This document shows, piece by piece, positions 53,201 through 64,000 of a stretch of DNA of 64,000 nucleotides. Source of the DNA: Seminavis robusta (lineage: Eukaryota > Bacillariophyta > Bacillariophyceae > Naviculales > Naviculaceae); assembly GCA_903772945.1 (NCBI GenBank), contig CAICTM010000249.1, positions 1 through 64,000 on the forward strand, given 5' to 3'. The stretch's first letter is position 1; every line of letters begins with the position of its first letter. The position numbers and the translations under genes are program-made. The notes beneath the pieces are model-generated. The model did no database searches. It had not been told where the DNA came from and saw only the letters and a list, made by a program, of their open reading frames with translations.

Positions 53201-56200
53201 CTTTCTCGGATCTGGCCAGAGCAACAATTTGTGTTCGAAGAATTTGAAAGCCCTGGACGAGGAGCATCGTTTTTAATGCAATCAACTTTGAGAAGGGAGC
53301 TTTTGTCTGTGCTGCGCAGTGATCCACGAGCTCTCGGAACTCTCCTTTTCCCGGTGCAAGGGATTGAAGCTTGGTTTCGATCCCTGACCCCGCTTCTACA
53401 CCACAAAGAATGAACGCGGCTTCGCCGCTGGATTTCCACCTGAACGACACCACGTTGATGGCCGCGTTGGCTTGTTCACGAATATAGGCTGGAATGTCCC
53501 TGGATGGAAACACACATTCGAAGCCATCGACAACAAAGGAAAAGAAGAAGTCGATGTGTGTCGACATCAAGTCCGCACTGCCTTTGCTACGATTCGCTTC
53601 GTCGTTCTCGGAGTTTGTCTCTTCGTCGGATTTTAGCAGTGCCGATAATTCATTCTGAAAACTGAGGAGTCCCTGGACTAGAGAAGGCGAGACAATGAAC
53701 TTGATGTCACCGAAATGGAGGTTGATTCGGACGGCTGTTGCTTCCAGGGATTCTGATAGCTGGATCTTGGCGGACACGAAGTGAGGACTGGCTTCAGATC
53801 CATTTTCTGAATCCCTTAGGTAGTATTTCCTCGACGCAACGCAAAGACCTGGTCGGAAAGACCTGTCGTAGACTAGCACGTCGGCCACGTTTGAATTCAA
53901 AAACAGGCTGCACCCTCTTTTGTGAACATCAAAGTCCAGGTTCTTGACGGCAAACGAGGCGAAGGATCCTGTAGACTTGTTCAGGATTATGTCAGCAGAT
54001 TGAAGGGCTACTTTGAGCCTGAAATCTGGTACTTTTGAATGCAGAGCCTGCGACTTATCGGATTCTTTCGCCTCCGCAATATCGTCTCCAGCAGTAGGTT
54101 TGGTCGATGAACGATGGTCGATACTCGTGGAGAAAGAACCAGCAAAGTCCACCAAGAAGGACAGCAGCTGCGGAGAGACATGGATCTTTGTGGCTGTCAC
54201 CAACAACGACAAGTGTGTGGGAATCTCCATGTCTGCGCCGGTCCTTGAAGCATGCCAACCATGACGCTGCATCACTGTGGCAATCTCGTTCCAAGGAGAG
54301 TCAACCGGCAACTTGATATTGGGGACAACTGCTCGATGTTTCTGTAGGCTGAATCCAATGTGGCCTCTCATCAACACGTCGAGTGGTTCAATAACTTGCA
54401 TCTCGTCGACGGATCGAAGTGCGCCTATGTCCACCAAAGCCATGTCGACGCATGTAGCTTGGTCTTTGTATGGACATTCCTCTAATGAAAGAAGAAGAGT
54501 CCACATTATTGTCAATGATCCGCGGCTACTATCCCCCCGACCACTCTCTGGCAGCTCTCGATCGCTGTTGTCTCTACCGGCAATCGTAATTGATGTTTTC
54601 CTAACAACAACATCAGCTCTCCATCGGATAGGCACTCTGGACGAATTCTCGTTGACATCATTCATCTTTCTGGTCTTGATGCTACTAGCCTCTGATTCTT
54701 TCGTTGGCTTCCCGCAAGGTTTGTTGGTGGGTTGTTGAGAAAGAGCACCGACCAGTTCTTCGACGGAACGAAGAAACTGCACGACGGGCTGACCGGCAAC
54801 AAATACACTAAGGCTATTCACCTTTACTCCAAGATGTGTGTTCCAGACTTTGCTGTCGTTGTCGTCTTGGACGATTGTCTTGAGGCCAGCGACCCATCCA
54901 GAAACTTCAGATGATGGAACAAGCATGCTTCGTAGTCTAACTTGGAAGAGGGGGAGGTACGGGTCTCGCCTTCCGACCATCTCTGAACCCTTCCCCAACA
55001 TTAAGTCCTCAATGTGAAGCAGCTGCAGATTGCCGCAGCGCAAGTCAACTTGATATCGGTTGTTGAAGGAACTTTGTGCCGAGGACAACGCGAATCTTGC
55101 GGCAATTTCGGACACGGTGAGAGCTGCTACAGGAGTTCCTCCTAGGTTCAGAACAACCCTCACCGACGACCACTGGACACAGATATCAACGTAGGCAGGC
55201 AGATTCTGACCCCCCTCGACCTTTTCAACTTCGCTTGAGCTGGCCTCCTCAGGCACAGACTCAGGCTCAATTTCTTTCCCAATAGCTGAAGAGCACGACA
55301 GCAGCGTTTCGATTAGTTGAGGCTCAGGCGTAGCTTCCAGATCACCGAATGCTACACGCACTCGTGCTACTTCGGGCGGGGATGACGTGTCCTTCCCTGT
55401 TGGTTTGTGTCGAAGTTCAAGTGTGCATTTTAAGAACTTGTCTTCCATTGACACCGTCGACAGGTACTGTGGAAAATGGGAAGACAGCATCCCCGCACCA
55501 CCCTGAGAGTACTGCGAACCACCTAGCAGCACATAACGAGTCGTGCTCTTTGACCCATTGTTGTTGGTGTAGCAAGCACTCATATGCTCCACGCTGAGAA
55601 ATGCCTTCGTCTCATTTGCTGAATGCCGCAAGGCAAGCGCAATATTGGATACACAGACCACCGTATCCATACTTTTGCCCTGAGATTGTGGGTCAAGGAC
55701 GTCGGCGAAGTCCACCGATAGCTTGTTGAGCACAACAGTACATTGTAAAAGCTGCGGATTGAGGTTGCGGGTCAAGCTATGCTGCATGGCAATTGCATCC
55801 AAGGCTGTGGCCTTTGTTTTGCTCGTACTGAGCAAGAGCGAAGCCCTTCTGACAGGGGCGTGGACGTGCGAGACGTCTTCTTGTTTGCCCTCGAGAGCCT
55901 GCAGCTGGACATTCAGGTCATGACGCGTCGCAACTAACTCGTTGAGCTCTGCGCGAAGGCGATCTTGTTCCAGTCTCAACGACTTCTTCAGAAGACGCCG
56001 ATGCTTAGTTGAATCTGATGTAACCGATCGATTTGACTGATTCTTTCTAGAAATCGACAGCTCCTCCACTTTGTTTTGCAGCACATCCAGACGTTTTCGA
56101 GTGTCGTCTATGGTCTTCTCCATCTCGGAGATCAAATCAGCAATCTGACCTGGTGAATATGCCGAATGGAAAGAATCGGAGTCGTTGTCGATACCTTCCA

Positions 56201-59200
56201 ACGAATCTTCTTCCACTACTCGTTCTTCAAGTCTAGCGAGGTTTTCTTCGTTTAGGTAGGCACCCGCCTCTTTGGGTCGTCGCCTCCTTTTCAAAGAACG
56301 GTCTGACAGAGAGGACACATCAGACATGGCAGTCTTGGGGCGCCTCTGTCTGGGTGTGGCCCCATCCTGATCACCGTCCAGGATGCTGTCTGCGTCGGCT
56401 ATCCAATTGTCCTCGAGCCACATGGTGATCTCTGAATTGTCGTCGTTTTCCACTGCGTCAAAGAATTCGTCTTCGTCAACGCGACTGCCACTGTCAACCG
56501 ACTCTCCCAGGGGCATGGATTTTTGCTTTGAACTCCCATTCTCAGATGCAGGTTCCGAAAAGCTGAGGCGCCTTGTTGACACAAACCGTTGCTCGGCTGA
56601 AAACAGCATCATTTGTGACCGATCGTCTAGCGGAGCTGCCATGACTCTCTTCCATGTCCGTGCAATCTTTCCCAAATAGACGATGGAGGAAGGGGTTATC
56701 CTTGCCGATACATCACCGACATTGCAATCAATGCGGCAGCGACAAAGTGTATGGTCTGCCGGGATAATTGACTTGTGCAGGTTCACATGCACGGTGAAAG
56801 GAGAGAGGAGCGCACTCTTCTGTTTTGCAACCGACTCACACCATTCCCCAACAAGAATTTGCCCCGATGTAAATTGTAGCTGGTAAGTATCATAGAACGA
56901 CGAGTGGATGTCATCAGACTGCCTTGTTGCCTGTGTGGTAGCGTCTCCTTCACCGAATCCCCAACTCTGGTCTCGTTCTCGTTTGTGGAATGCGCTTGGC
57001 TTCGAAGCACTCGTCACAGAATGACTTTCAAAAGTAAAGGTAGGTCCAGCTGGACTGGATTCAAATCCACCAAGAATCGACGGCAAATACGCTTTGCCCA
57101 GTGATCGATCAGATGATTCAAAATAGTCCTTAGTGGCAACATGGTCGAGGGCAGAGGAAAGATTCTTCACAACTGAAGTGTCACCATTGGTTTGCGGGGG
57201 CCGCTTACTTCCGTTCCTTTGCTCTTGTAATATCTCCACAGTCCGTTTCAAGTTTGCCGACGCTATTCCAGCCAATTTGACTGTCTTCAGATGCGCACTG
57301 CCTAGATCAATCCACAGTTTTTTGTCCCCTTCACCCAGTATTTGAATAATCGGGCATTGCACTTCAATGTCCAGACTAGTGGGAGTGTGCTCCTCCATGG
57401 CTGCCTCTACTTTTGCTTGAAGTCCCAAGGTGTTGGATGCCCATGCGTTGATAGAAGCCCGATTCAACTCCTCCCAGTATGAATCCAAATCACGAGTCCC
57501 TATTGGAAAACTGTACCTCAGGACCTCTTTCAAGCGGCGAATCCACTGGCAGTCAGGAACGAGGAGGATTTCTACTGCTTCCACTCGCGCCTTGACCATG
57601 ACTCCACATCCATGCTCTTTGGGTGGGTTCAATGACACCTCTGCAAACACAAGAGGTTGCCGTGGTTCAGGCGTCACCTCTTGCCGACCCTGGCCGTCAG
57701 CAACATTTTGATCTTCGTCGTCCAGAAAGGTAACTCTGCTAGAATCGTTGTTTGTCGTGTGGCTGTTGTTGTTGTTGGCTTGAGCGGCATCACGTTGGCA
57801 TGGTTGCCGTCGCGACAAAATGGCAAACCGCGCTTGATTGGAGCGAATTTCCGTAATCTTGTAATCTTCCAGGGAGACGTGTATTGTCGCAGTTTCATAG
57901 TCGCCCATGAGACTACATCCCAAAGACAATTGTTCAAATGTGAAATCGAGAAATTTTTCGTGTAAACGACGAAGCAGAGATGGCTCCCGGGCTGTCGACG
58001 GCAGGGGAGAAAAGATGGACAAGCACCCTTCTTTCCAATGCAGGTCGACAGAAAGAAACAGTACATTCTGCAGCTGTTCTTGCCCCGCATCGTTGGCTTC
58101 CAGCGTGGACGAGGAATGTTCCATGTACGCCATGAGTCTCTTGACTTCCATTTGACATTCCAAATCATTCTGCATGGCATTTTGCACCATTCGGTTTCCA
58201 AAGACCCATGACTCGGAAAAGGACTGTTCCGCAGCGGCTTGTTGTTGTTGCAACTGATATCCCTGGCCCAGTCTTCCATGAACCAGCAATCGATAGAGTA
58301 GAATATCATCCACTGACATGTCCCCCAAGATTCCATCTTCCAAGTTTTGCAATTCCTGTGATTCCTCGTGTGTCAGTCGCCTCGGCGCGTCTACTTCTTG
58401 CGGATTGTTATTGCTGTCAGTAGAATGCTGGTCACTGTGAAGCGACGGCCCTGCCCCATCATCGGGAGTGGTATCAAAGGTGGATTCTACCAAGGCCGTC
58501 AAGTCCTGACTCTCTTCTTGTGCAATGCTTTCGCGATGACTTTTATAAAAGTCGTATTGGAGTTTCCGTTCGTACAACTCACAATAGCGACACCGTCCGG
58601 CATACGACTGTCGCATGCGCCCCCAAGACCATCGCAAGCGACTTCCCTTGAGTTCGTACGAGATGACCCGAAAGGCATATTTCCACCACGCATGAGGATT
58701 TTCCAGGACGGATATTTGTGGTCGAAACTTGCGGTAGGGTTTGGAAAAGTTGTGTTGTTTGAGCGTATGAAAGAGCAATAGTATTTGATGGCATTGAAAG
58801 TCTCGTATCTGGACCCGTATGGCTTCGACATGCATGGAAGCTTCAATGGTAGGAGGGAGACCAGTATCTTGGGGATCGACGGTGAGTGACATTTGCAGGG
58901 TACAATCGACGGGCATGAGTAGATAGGTGTGGGTGGGAACCACCAGCCGGCCTCCGGGTGCCGACCACAAGGCCGTGGCTCTTCGAGCAATGCCTCGATC
59001 CAAAGCTGCCGCAATAAAGTGAGGGGAGTTCTGTGCGGAGGATAGTTGATGCAGGACGCAGTGTTCCAGAGAGAGTCCTTCTTCGTAGCCGAGAGCATTC
59101 CAATAGAGAGCATAATGATTGACTTGCGCCACTTTTCGGACGATTTCCTTGCCATTATTATTTTTGGCGGATGGAGAGTTATTGCTCTCTTGGCTGCTGT

Positions 59201-59912
59201 TGTTTCGTTTATTGGGGGGCATACTCATCATGGTATCATCTTCTCGATGCTGTACATGCATGCTTTCCATGACGATTCCAAACGCACAGGGATGCGCTGG
59301 ATCCGTCTCGGCATCTTCCAATCGAATGTGCAAGTCTCTTATATGAACGTGCAAATAGTCGGCCAGCTGCTGCACCAATCCTTTGGAAATGCGCCGTTGT
59401 ACAAAGTCCTTGATTCCTCCCAGACTACTGAACCACGATGACGAAGAGGACGCTGTTTCACTCGGCGTCTCCACAAACGCCTGTGCTTCCTGGAGTTTGG
59501 CTCGTCGTTGTTGAACATCTCGTTGTCTCATTTTGGCATCGTGAAATTCGTAGAGCATTCTCCCCAAGACGTGAATGCCATCAATCACAATCACCACCAC
59601 GGCTCCTTCCTTATTGTTGTGGTGGTGGTTGTTGCGCCCACTACTACTGCGCAATTTGGACCACGGCACGGTGATTTCCACTCTTCGAATGGTCGCGTGC
59701 AGTACCTCCAAGGGAATGCCTTGTTGCTGCAAAATGTCATTGATGACTGCCGTTTTGAGGCGAAGATTGTCCAAGGCAATGTAGCCACTCCAGACGCCCA
59801 ACGATGACGGCTCTTCACTAGTACTGCCATTATCGCCATTATTATTACTCTGGTAGTCAAAGTATTGAGACAGAACATTGTTCAAGAGGCGACTCAAAAG
59901 GCGTTCCAACAT
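47213..59912 (-). CDS. VPS13: VPS13-type bridge-like lipid transfer protein, five exons
   Basis: Minus-strand exons 59912-52979, 52891-51855, 51762-51688, 51611-51410 and 51321-47213 total 12,357 nt and about 4,118 aa, larger than the ~3,100-aa yeast Vps13. Introns are 76-92 nt with GT-AG ends, and every junction keeps the frame (VLVYI-GGINDSW, IRNDSGL-TIRFREV, VTLS-NGSEVPL, VDTAG-VHRYPLD). The N-terminus (MLERLLSRLLNNVLSQYF) and the VWSGYIALDNLRLKT block are the chorein domain. Residues about 1,000-1,250 are a disordered Ser/Asp-rich insertion, followed by a coiled coil at about 1,250-1,350. The last exon holds the adaptor-binding (VAB/SHR-BD) region and a C-terminal PH-like domain (ILMITFERVVLVKGEL). 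VPS13 proteins move phospholipids between ER, mitochondria, endosomes or autophagosomes. Which contact site is served here is unknown. Confidence 0.9.
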
Positions 59913-60447
59913 TTTATTGTATGATGGTTTGGTGGTAGTGTTCTGAATTTTTTTGAGATACCGCAGAGGAATCTTCGATCTTAGAGATGGGTAGTCTGAA
60001 GAGTCTGTCCAACTGGTTTATCTATCTGAAGCTTGTCAAGCTATCATGCGACGGGTGAGATAGATATTCAATCTAGCAATCAATGAATCAACGCCATGTA
60101 CGTCAATTCCATCCGTTCCATTGGTCGGCTGCAGGCTTTCGAGGACGCATCAAGACCATCGTTCTGAGAAGGTCGTCGGAGCCTGGACCCGAACGAGAAA
60201 AAGATTGTATCTTAGCCCTAACTAAGTTAGATAGAGATAAAATAAAGGGTTAGCGATGCAAGATAAGCGAGATTTGACTGAGTCAAGTCAGTCACGGATA
60301 CGAGAGCCATCAAATCTTTTCTCAAGCCTAGCTACCAGCTACTGAAAGCAAGCCCCAGTTCCGTTTGTCTCTGCATCTCCTCATCTCACATCATCCCATG
60401 CTCTTTCTCTGCACAAGCAAGCAGTACCTACCAATAGGTACAGTACA
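59913..60447. promoter_or_regulatory. Shared spacer between divergent VPS13 and URB1-like genes
   Basis: This 535-bp stretch separates two divergently transcribed housekeeping-type genes, so both promoters must lie here. I see no clear TATA box. The leader just before the URB1-like ATG has the palindromic CTACCAATAGGTACAGTAC. Confidence 0.4.
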
Positions 60448-63400
60448 ATGATGAAACGCAGTCGACAACCAGAGGAGGATGAGTTGGGAGCCACGGAATT
60501 TGCAGCAGCCTTGAATGGAGATGATCCCCATCGAATCCTCGACTGCTTGAAGCGGTTTTCCAGAATTGTGCGCCATCAGAGGCGTCAAGCCTTGTTTCCT
60601 CACACGACGCCAGAAGACAATGACGACTCGGAAGAAGATGACACTCTGGAAGACGACTACCTGTCCAATAATGCTAATACTAAAAACAAGAAATTCAAGG
60701 CATCCGAAGCGTGGAAAGAAGACACACGATCGTATCAGGTTCCATTTGTGGGAACATCGGTCGCCAAGGGAGATGGAGGCACCGTGGTGGTCGGACAATG
60801 GCCCACGGGCTTGCTCAAGGCATATTTGGATCGCAGTCCAGTCGCCACGGAATTGACCAGTGACGATCTCATCCCTCCCACGGGGCATGTCCACAAGACA
60901 CTTCTGCGCAGGCAACAGGGGAAACTCAGTCATGCCATCTTCCAAGCCTACTTGAAAGCACTGGCAGAACTGACCACCGCCGCCATTCCCAGAGAGACGC
61001 TTCAACAACAGCAACAACAATCACGGAAACAACGAGCAGCAGAAGACACTGCCCCACGCTTTTTAGAAACTTTGCTCAGCGACCGTGTACCAGGACTGAT
61101 TGCCTTGCTCCAGTCCAACACCAAACGAGGAAAAACAGTGGCAGGGCCTTTGATACCGCTGGTGTTGCAGATTCTGACTCGAATCATCCAAACACGGGTG
61201 CAAAGTGCCAGAAACTTGGCGCGCCTGTTGGAACAGTCCCCACCAGAAGCCGTTTGGAGGTCCATTATTCGATTGGCTCCTCCTCCTCGGCAGCAGCACA
61301 ACAACAATAGCAACCAGCCAATCGAGGAGCAAGACAATGACCGCAACAATAATCATCCACCAAGAAAAGATCCTTCCAAAAGAAACGAATGCAGGACTGC
61401 TTTTTTGCACATGGTTCGCGCATTCCTGGAAACCAGAGATACCACCGTCCTGCATTACATTAGTGCCACCGGCAGCAAAGACCGAAAACTCATCTCGGGG
61501 GTGCTGGTGTTGGCATTGCGAGAGGGACTGCGTGATACCTTTCATCCTACTAACAACGGTAACAACAACAATGCCTACTATCAAGAAATGGCCCTCTTTT
61601 TGGAAACGGTTCGTCGCATCATTTGCCACTCGGCCAGTTTGGTGTCCTTGCGAGGATGGATCGAACTGCTTCCGTACGATGTACTCCACAACTTGTGTGA
61701 ACTGTCCATACACGCGCCACGATTGGGCAACAACAAACCAGATAATCAGTTCCAATTGGTTCTCGCTATTGGCAATGATGGCAATGATGAATCAGGGACG
61801 ACAGTATCGTTGTTGCAGCAAGCTGGGAGAGAAGCAAGAAGAGTGCTGTGGATCTTGTTGGTCGACAATCAACGATCGCCCTTACTCAAGGGCATGCGCA
61901 ATAATAATAATAATCACAACAACAACAACAAAAATCGAGAGCAGGCGGTTGTCATTCGAGCCATGTGCCGCCTCCTGGAAACGCATCCTCTGTCCGGAAA
62001 GATGGGTCTGCATCGCTGTATCTTGCATGGGATACAGCAATCACCATCTCTGTTGCCAGCTTTGTTTCTCAAACTCAACCTGCCCGATTCCAGCAACCAC
62101 CCGTTTGCCTTTTGTGCACGGTTGAGATTTGTCTGTCAGCTTTTACGGGAGGGACCAGTGCCATTGGGGGACGACGACGACAACAACAATCAGGAACGAA
62201 CGCAGCAAGAAATGCTGCGACTCATCTTGCCCATGGGAATGACAAGGCAAGTCTTTACCAGAGCGATTCAAGGCAAAAATGACTTGTGTGTAGCAGAGAC
62301 AATCAAGTGCCTTTTATGCATTCTGGAACGGTTGCAAGTCGTTCAAGTTGCACTTTCCGCAAAAGCAATCGACTCGTCAGAGTTAACGAAACAGGTGATT
62401 GCTCAACTGCCCGATGTCAAAGCAATCCTGCCTTCCATTTCTCGATACGACCTTGACGGAGGATTTGCTCGAGCAGCACCCATAATACGGGGGCACCTCT
62501 GTCAACTGCTTCTGTCCGTGGCTACAATCCACCCAGGCTTTCTTAGCGAAGTAAAGTTCGATTGGATGAAAATGCTGCCGTCCAATGCATCGAATTTTCG
62601 TCGCTTGCCCCTGGTGCTGCAGGCACAACTACTACGAACACTGGAAAAACTCTTGAACTGCAGCACCAATCCCCACATATCTCCTGCAGCTTGTGCATTG
62701 CTATTGGAGATCTTGACAACATGCCGAACGTCCCAGGTCTACACAATTGCTAGACGTATTTGCGTTTTCTTGCTAAGCCGCGTGGCCCCAGCTCCTTTTC
62801 TCAATGAGGAGTCTCAGCAGAATATACGTTACGAAATATCTTGTTGGATTGATTGCATGGCACCAAGGGCTACAACGGACTTTCGACATGTTTTGGAGAG
62901 TGCCTCCAAGACATTTCTCAATACAGAAGTGTCCTTGTTTCGGGCGTGGAAAGATGCAGGATTGTCAACTTCAATGCCGAAAGAATCACCATCTGCGATA
63001 CTGGTTACAGCAATCGTGGATCTTTCGAATGGCTCCTGGTCAACCGAAATGGAAGAGCTTGTCTTGCGGGTCACTGCAAAATGCCTGCTCTTCAACCACA
63101 ACCCAATGCCAATAGCAACGCTGATAACTTATTTCTTGGGCAAGAAAAGACAGTCGGGGGCTTCCAGCGATGGAGTCAAAGCAATGAGGAACCAGTTGCT
63201 GAAGTACGCAAAGACTTTGGTTGACTTTGACGATTCCTCGAACGAAACAAAACGAAATTCACGCCTGCACAAGTTACTAGGTGCCTGTTTCTCCGAAACG
63301 AGTTTTCATCGGAAGGTGTTTGATTGGTGGAGAACCGGCGACAGCGCAATCCTCTCGCACTTTGATCATTTGTCGCGTGAGGATGCAATTGCTGCAATCA

Positions 63401-64000
63401 GGCAACTCTCCCACATCATTGCTTGCAATTCACATGATTCGTCGGAAATAGTGCATTACGTGTTGAGGAGGAGGAATATCGTTTTGCTTCGACGTATCAT
63501 TGGTTCTGCTTTGTTGGTAAGTTTCTACACATTTGCAGTTGGAAGTTTTGCTTCTCTCTAAATATTGGGCGTTGTGCCTCTCTTCATTCTTCAGGATCTT
63601 GATGACGAATCAGACCTTGTAGTTCAAAACACTGCTGCAAGATTGACAGATTGCGATTTGGCACGCTTTCAGTTCTTTTTGATTGTGCACGGCAGTCGAC
63701 AATCAGCTTCCGATTTACTTAGCCATCTTAAATCCATCGAGCTTAGGACGTCATCGGATCCATTTGGAGGTCATCTGCTGTTTTCGGTCAGCGGGGAAGC
63801 AAGAGAGCGTTTCCTCATGCTTACCCTGATCGGACCCTTTCTATCCCCGGAGGACTTGAACGAGGCATTCGGCACCTTGCTACGGCTTTGGTCCAACGAA
63901 AAAACCAAATCCGACAGGCGCGTGCTTCTCCCAGCGCTCAAATCTTGCACACAAGAGGTGTTGGCTCGGCCAATGCTGGAGGGCTTAGACAGTGCGGGTG
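60448..64000 (+). CDS. URB1/Npa1-like nucleolar ribosome-biogenesis protein, 5' part
   Basis: Exon 1 is 60448-63516 (1,023 codons). Exon 2 starts at 63595 after a 78-nt GT-AG intron and is still open at the window edge, so the gene is partial. The product is a helical-repeat-like protein with Asn/Gln-rich low-complexity insertions (the AAT/AAC repeats near 61900-61930 encode runs of Asn). The N-terminal region (LKAYLDRSPVATELTSDDL, then a helical YLKALAEL block) and the overall length and plan fit the Npa1 domain of URB1, which acts in early 60S pre-ribosome assembly in the nucleolus. Individual motifs are weak, so the family call is tentative; another large ARM/HEAT nucleolar protein is the main alternative. 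Confidence 0.6.

Noticed and set aside
54277-54738. 153-codon frame within the VPS13 gene
   Set aside because: It is antisense to the long continuous VPS13 exon and shows no domain.

Overview
This 64 kb window looks like nuclear DNA of a diatom, most likely a raphid pennate such as Seminavis or a relative (inference). Genes lie on both strands. Their introns are short GT-AG introns, nearly all 76-111 nt. A membrane guanylyl-cyclase/phosphodiesterase fusion and a transmembrane LRR protein with a long disordered N-terminus are both gene types I associate with diatoms. Spacers are rich in palindromic 4-mers (CTAG, GTAC, CATG). There are no bacterial operons, CRISPR arrays, rRNA or convincing tRNAs.

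Layout. 0-8 kb: a four-exon organellar PPR protein, then a secreted, probably GPI-anchored protein with a MACPF-like segment. 8-14 kb: an Old Yellow Enzyme, a double-domain GT32-type Golgi glycosyltransferase and a fatty-acid-hydroxylase/sterol-desaturase protein. 14-25 kb is the most unusual stretch. It holds a small basic protein and three large unfamiliar proteins. One of these has the layout of a DDE-type transposase with a zinc-binding insert. The stretch ends with a second, oppositely oriented copy of the hydroxylase. 26-31 kb: eIF3k, a lipid-anchored trypsin-like protein broken by a one-base frameshift, and a second PPR protein. 31-33.3 kb: a gene-free repeat-rich spacer, including a minisatellite held between perfect 22-bp inverted repeats.

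33.3-38.8 kb: a 17-exon gene that I reconstructed exon by exon into one 1,319-aa frame. It has two membrane spans, a class III nucleotide cyclase and an HD-type cyclic-nucleotide phosphodiesterase, and it contains exons as short as 12 nt. 38.9-47 kb: an EAPP-like protein, a type II membrane glycosyltransferase-like protein, a four-exon transmembrane LRR protein and an acidic orphan. 47.2-59.9 kb: one five-exon VPS13-type lipid-transfer protein of about 4,118 aa. 60.4-64 kb: the 5' part of a large protein resembling URB1/Npa1, transcribed divergently from VPS13 and running off the window.

The genes do not form one pathway. They are an ordinary mix of housekeeping functions (translation, ribosome assembly, lipid transfer, organellar RNA) and signalling or surface functions (cyclase/PDE, LRR, secreted protein, glycosyltransferases). 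The cluster at 16-24 kb is the best candidate for something undescribed. All exon structures were deduced by eye from frame continuity and splice sites; none has transcript support here.
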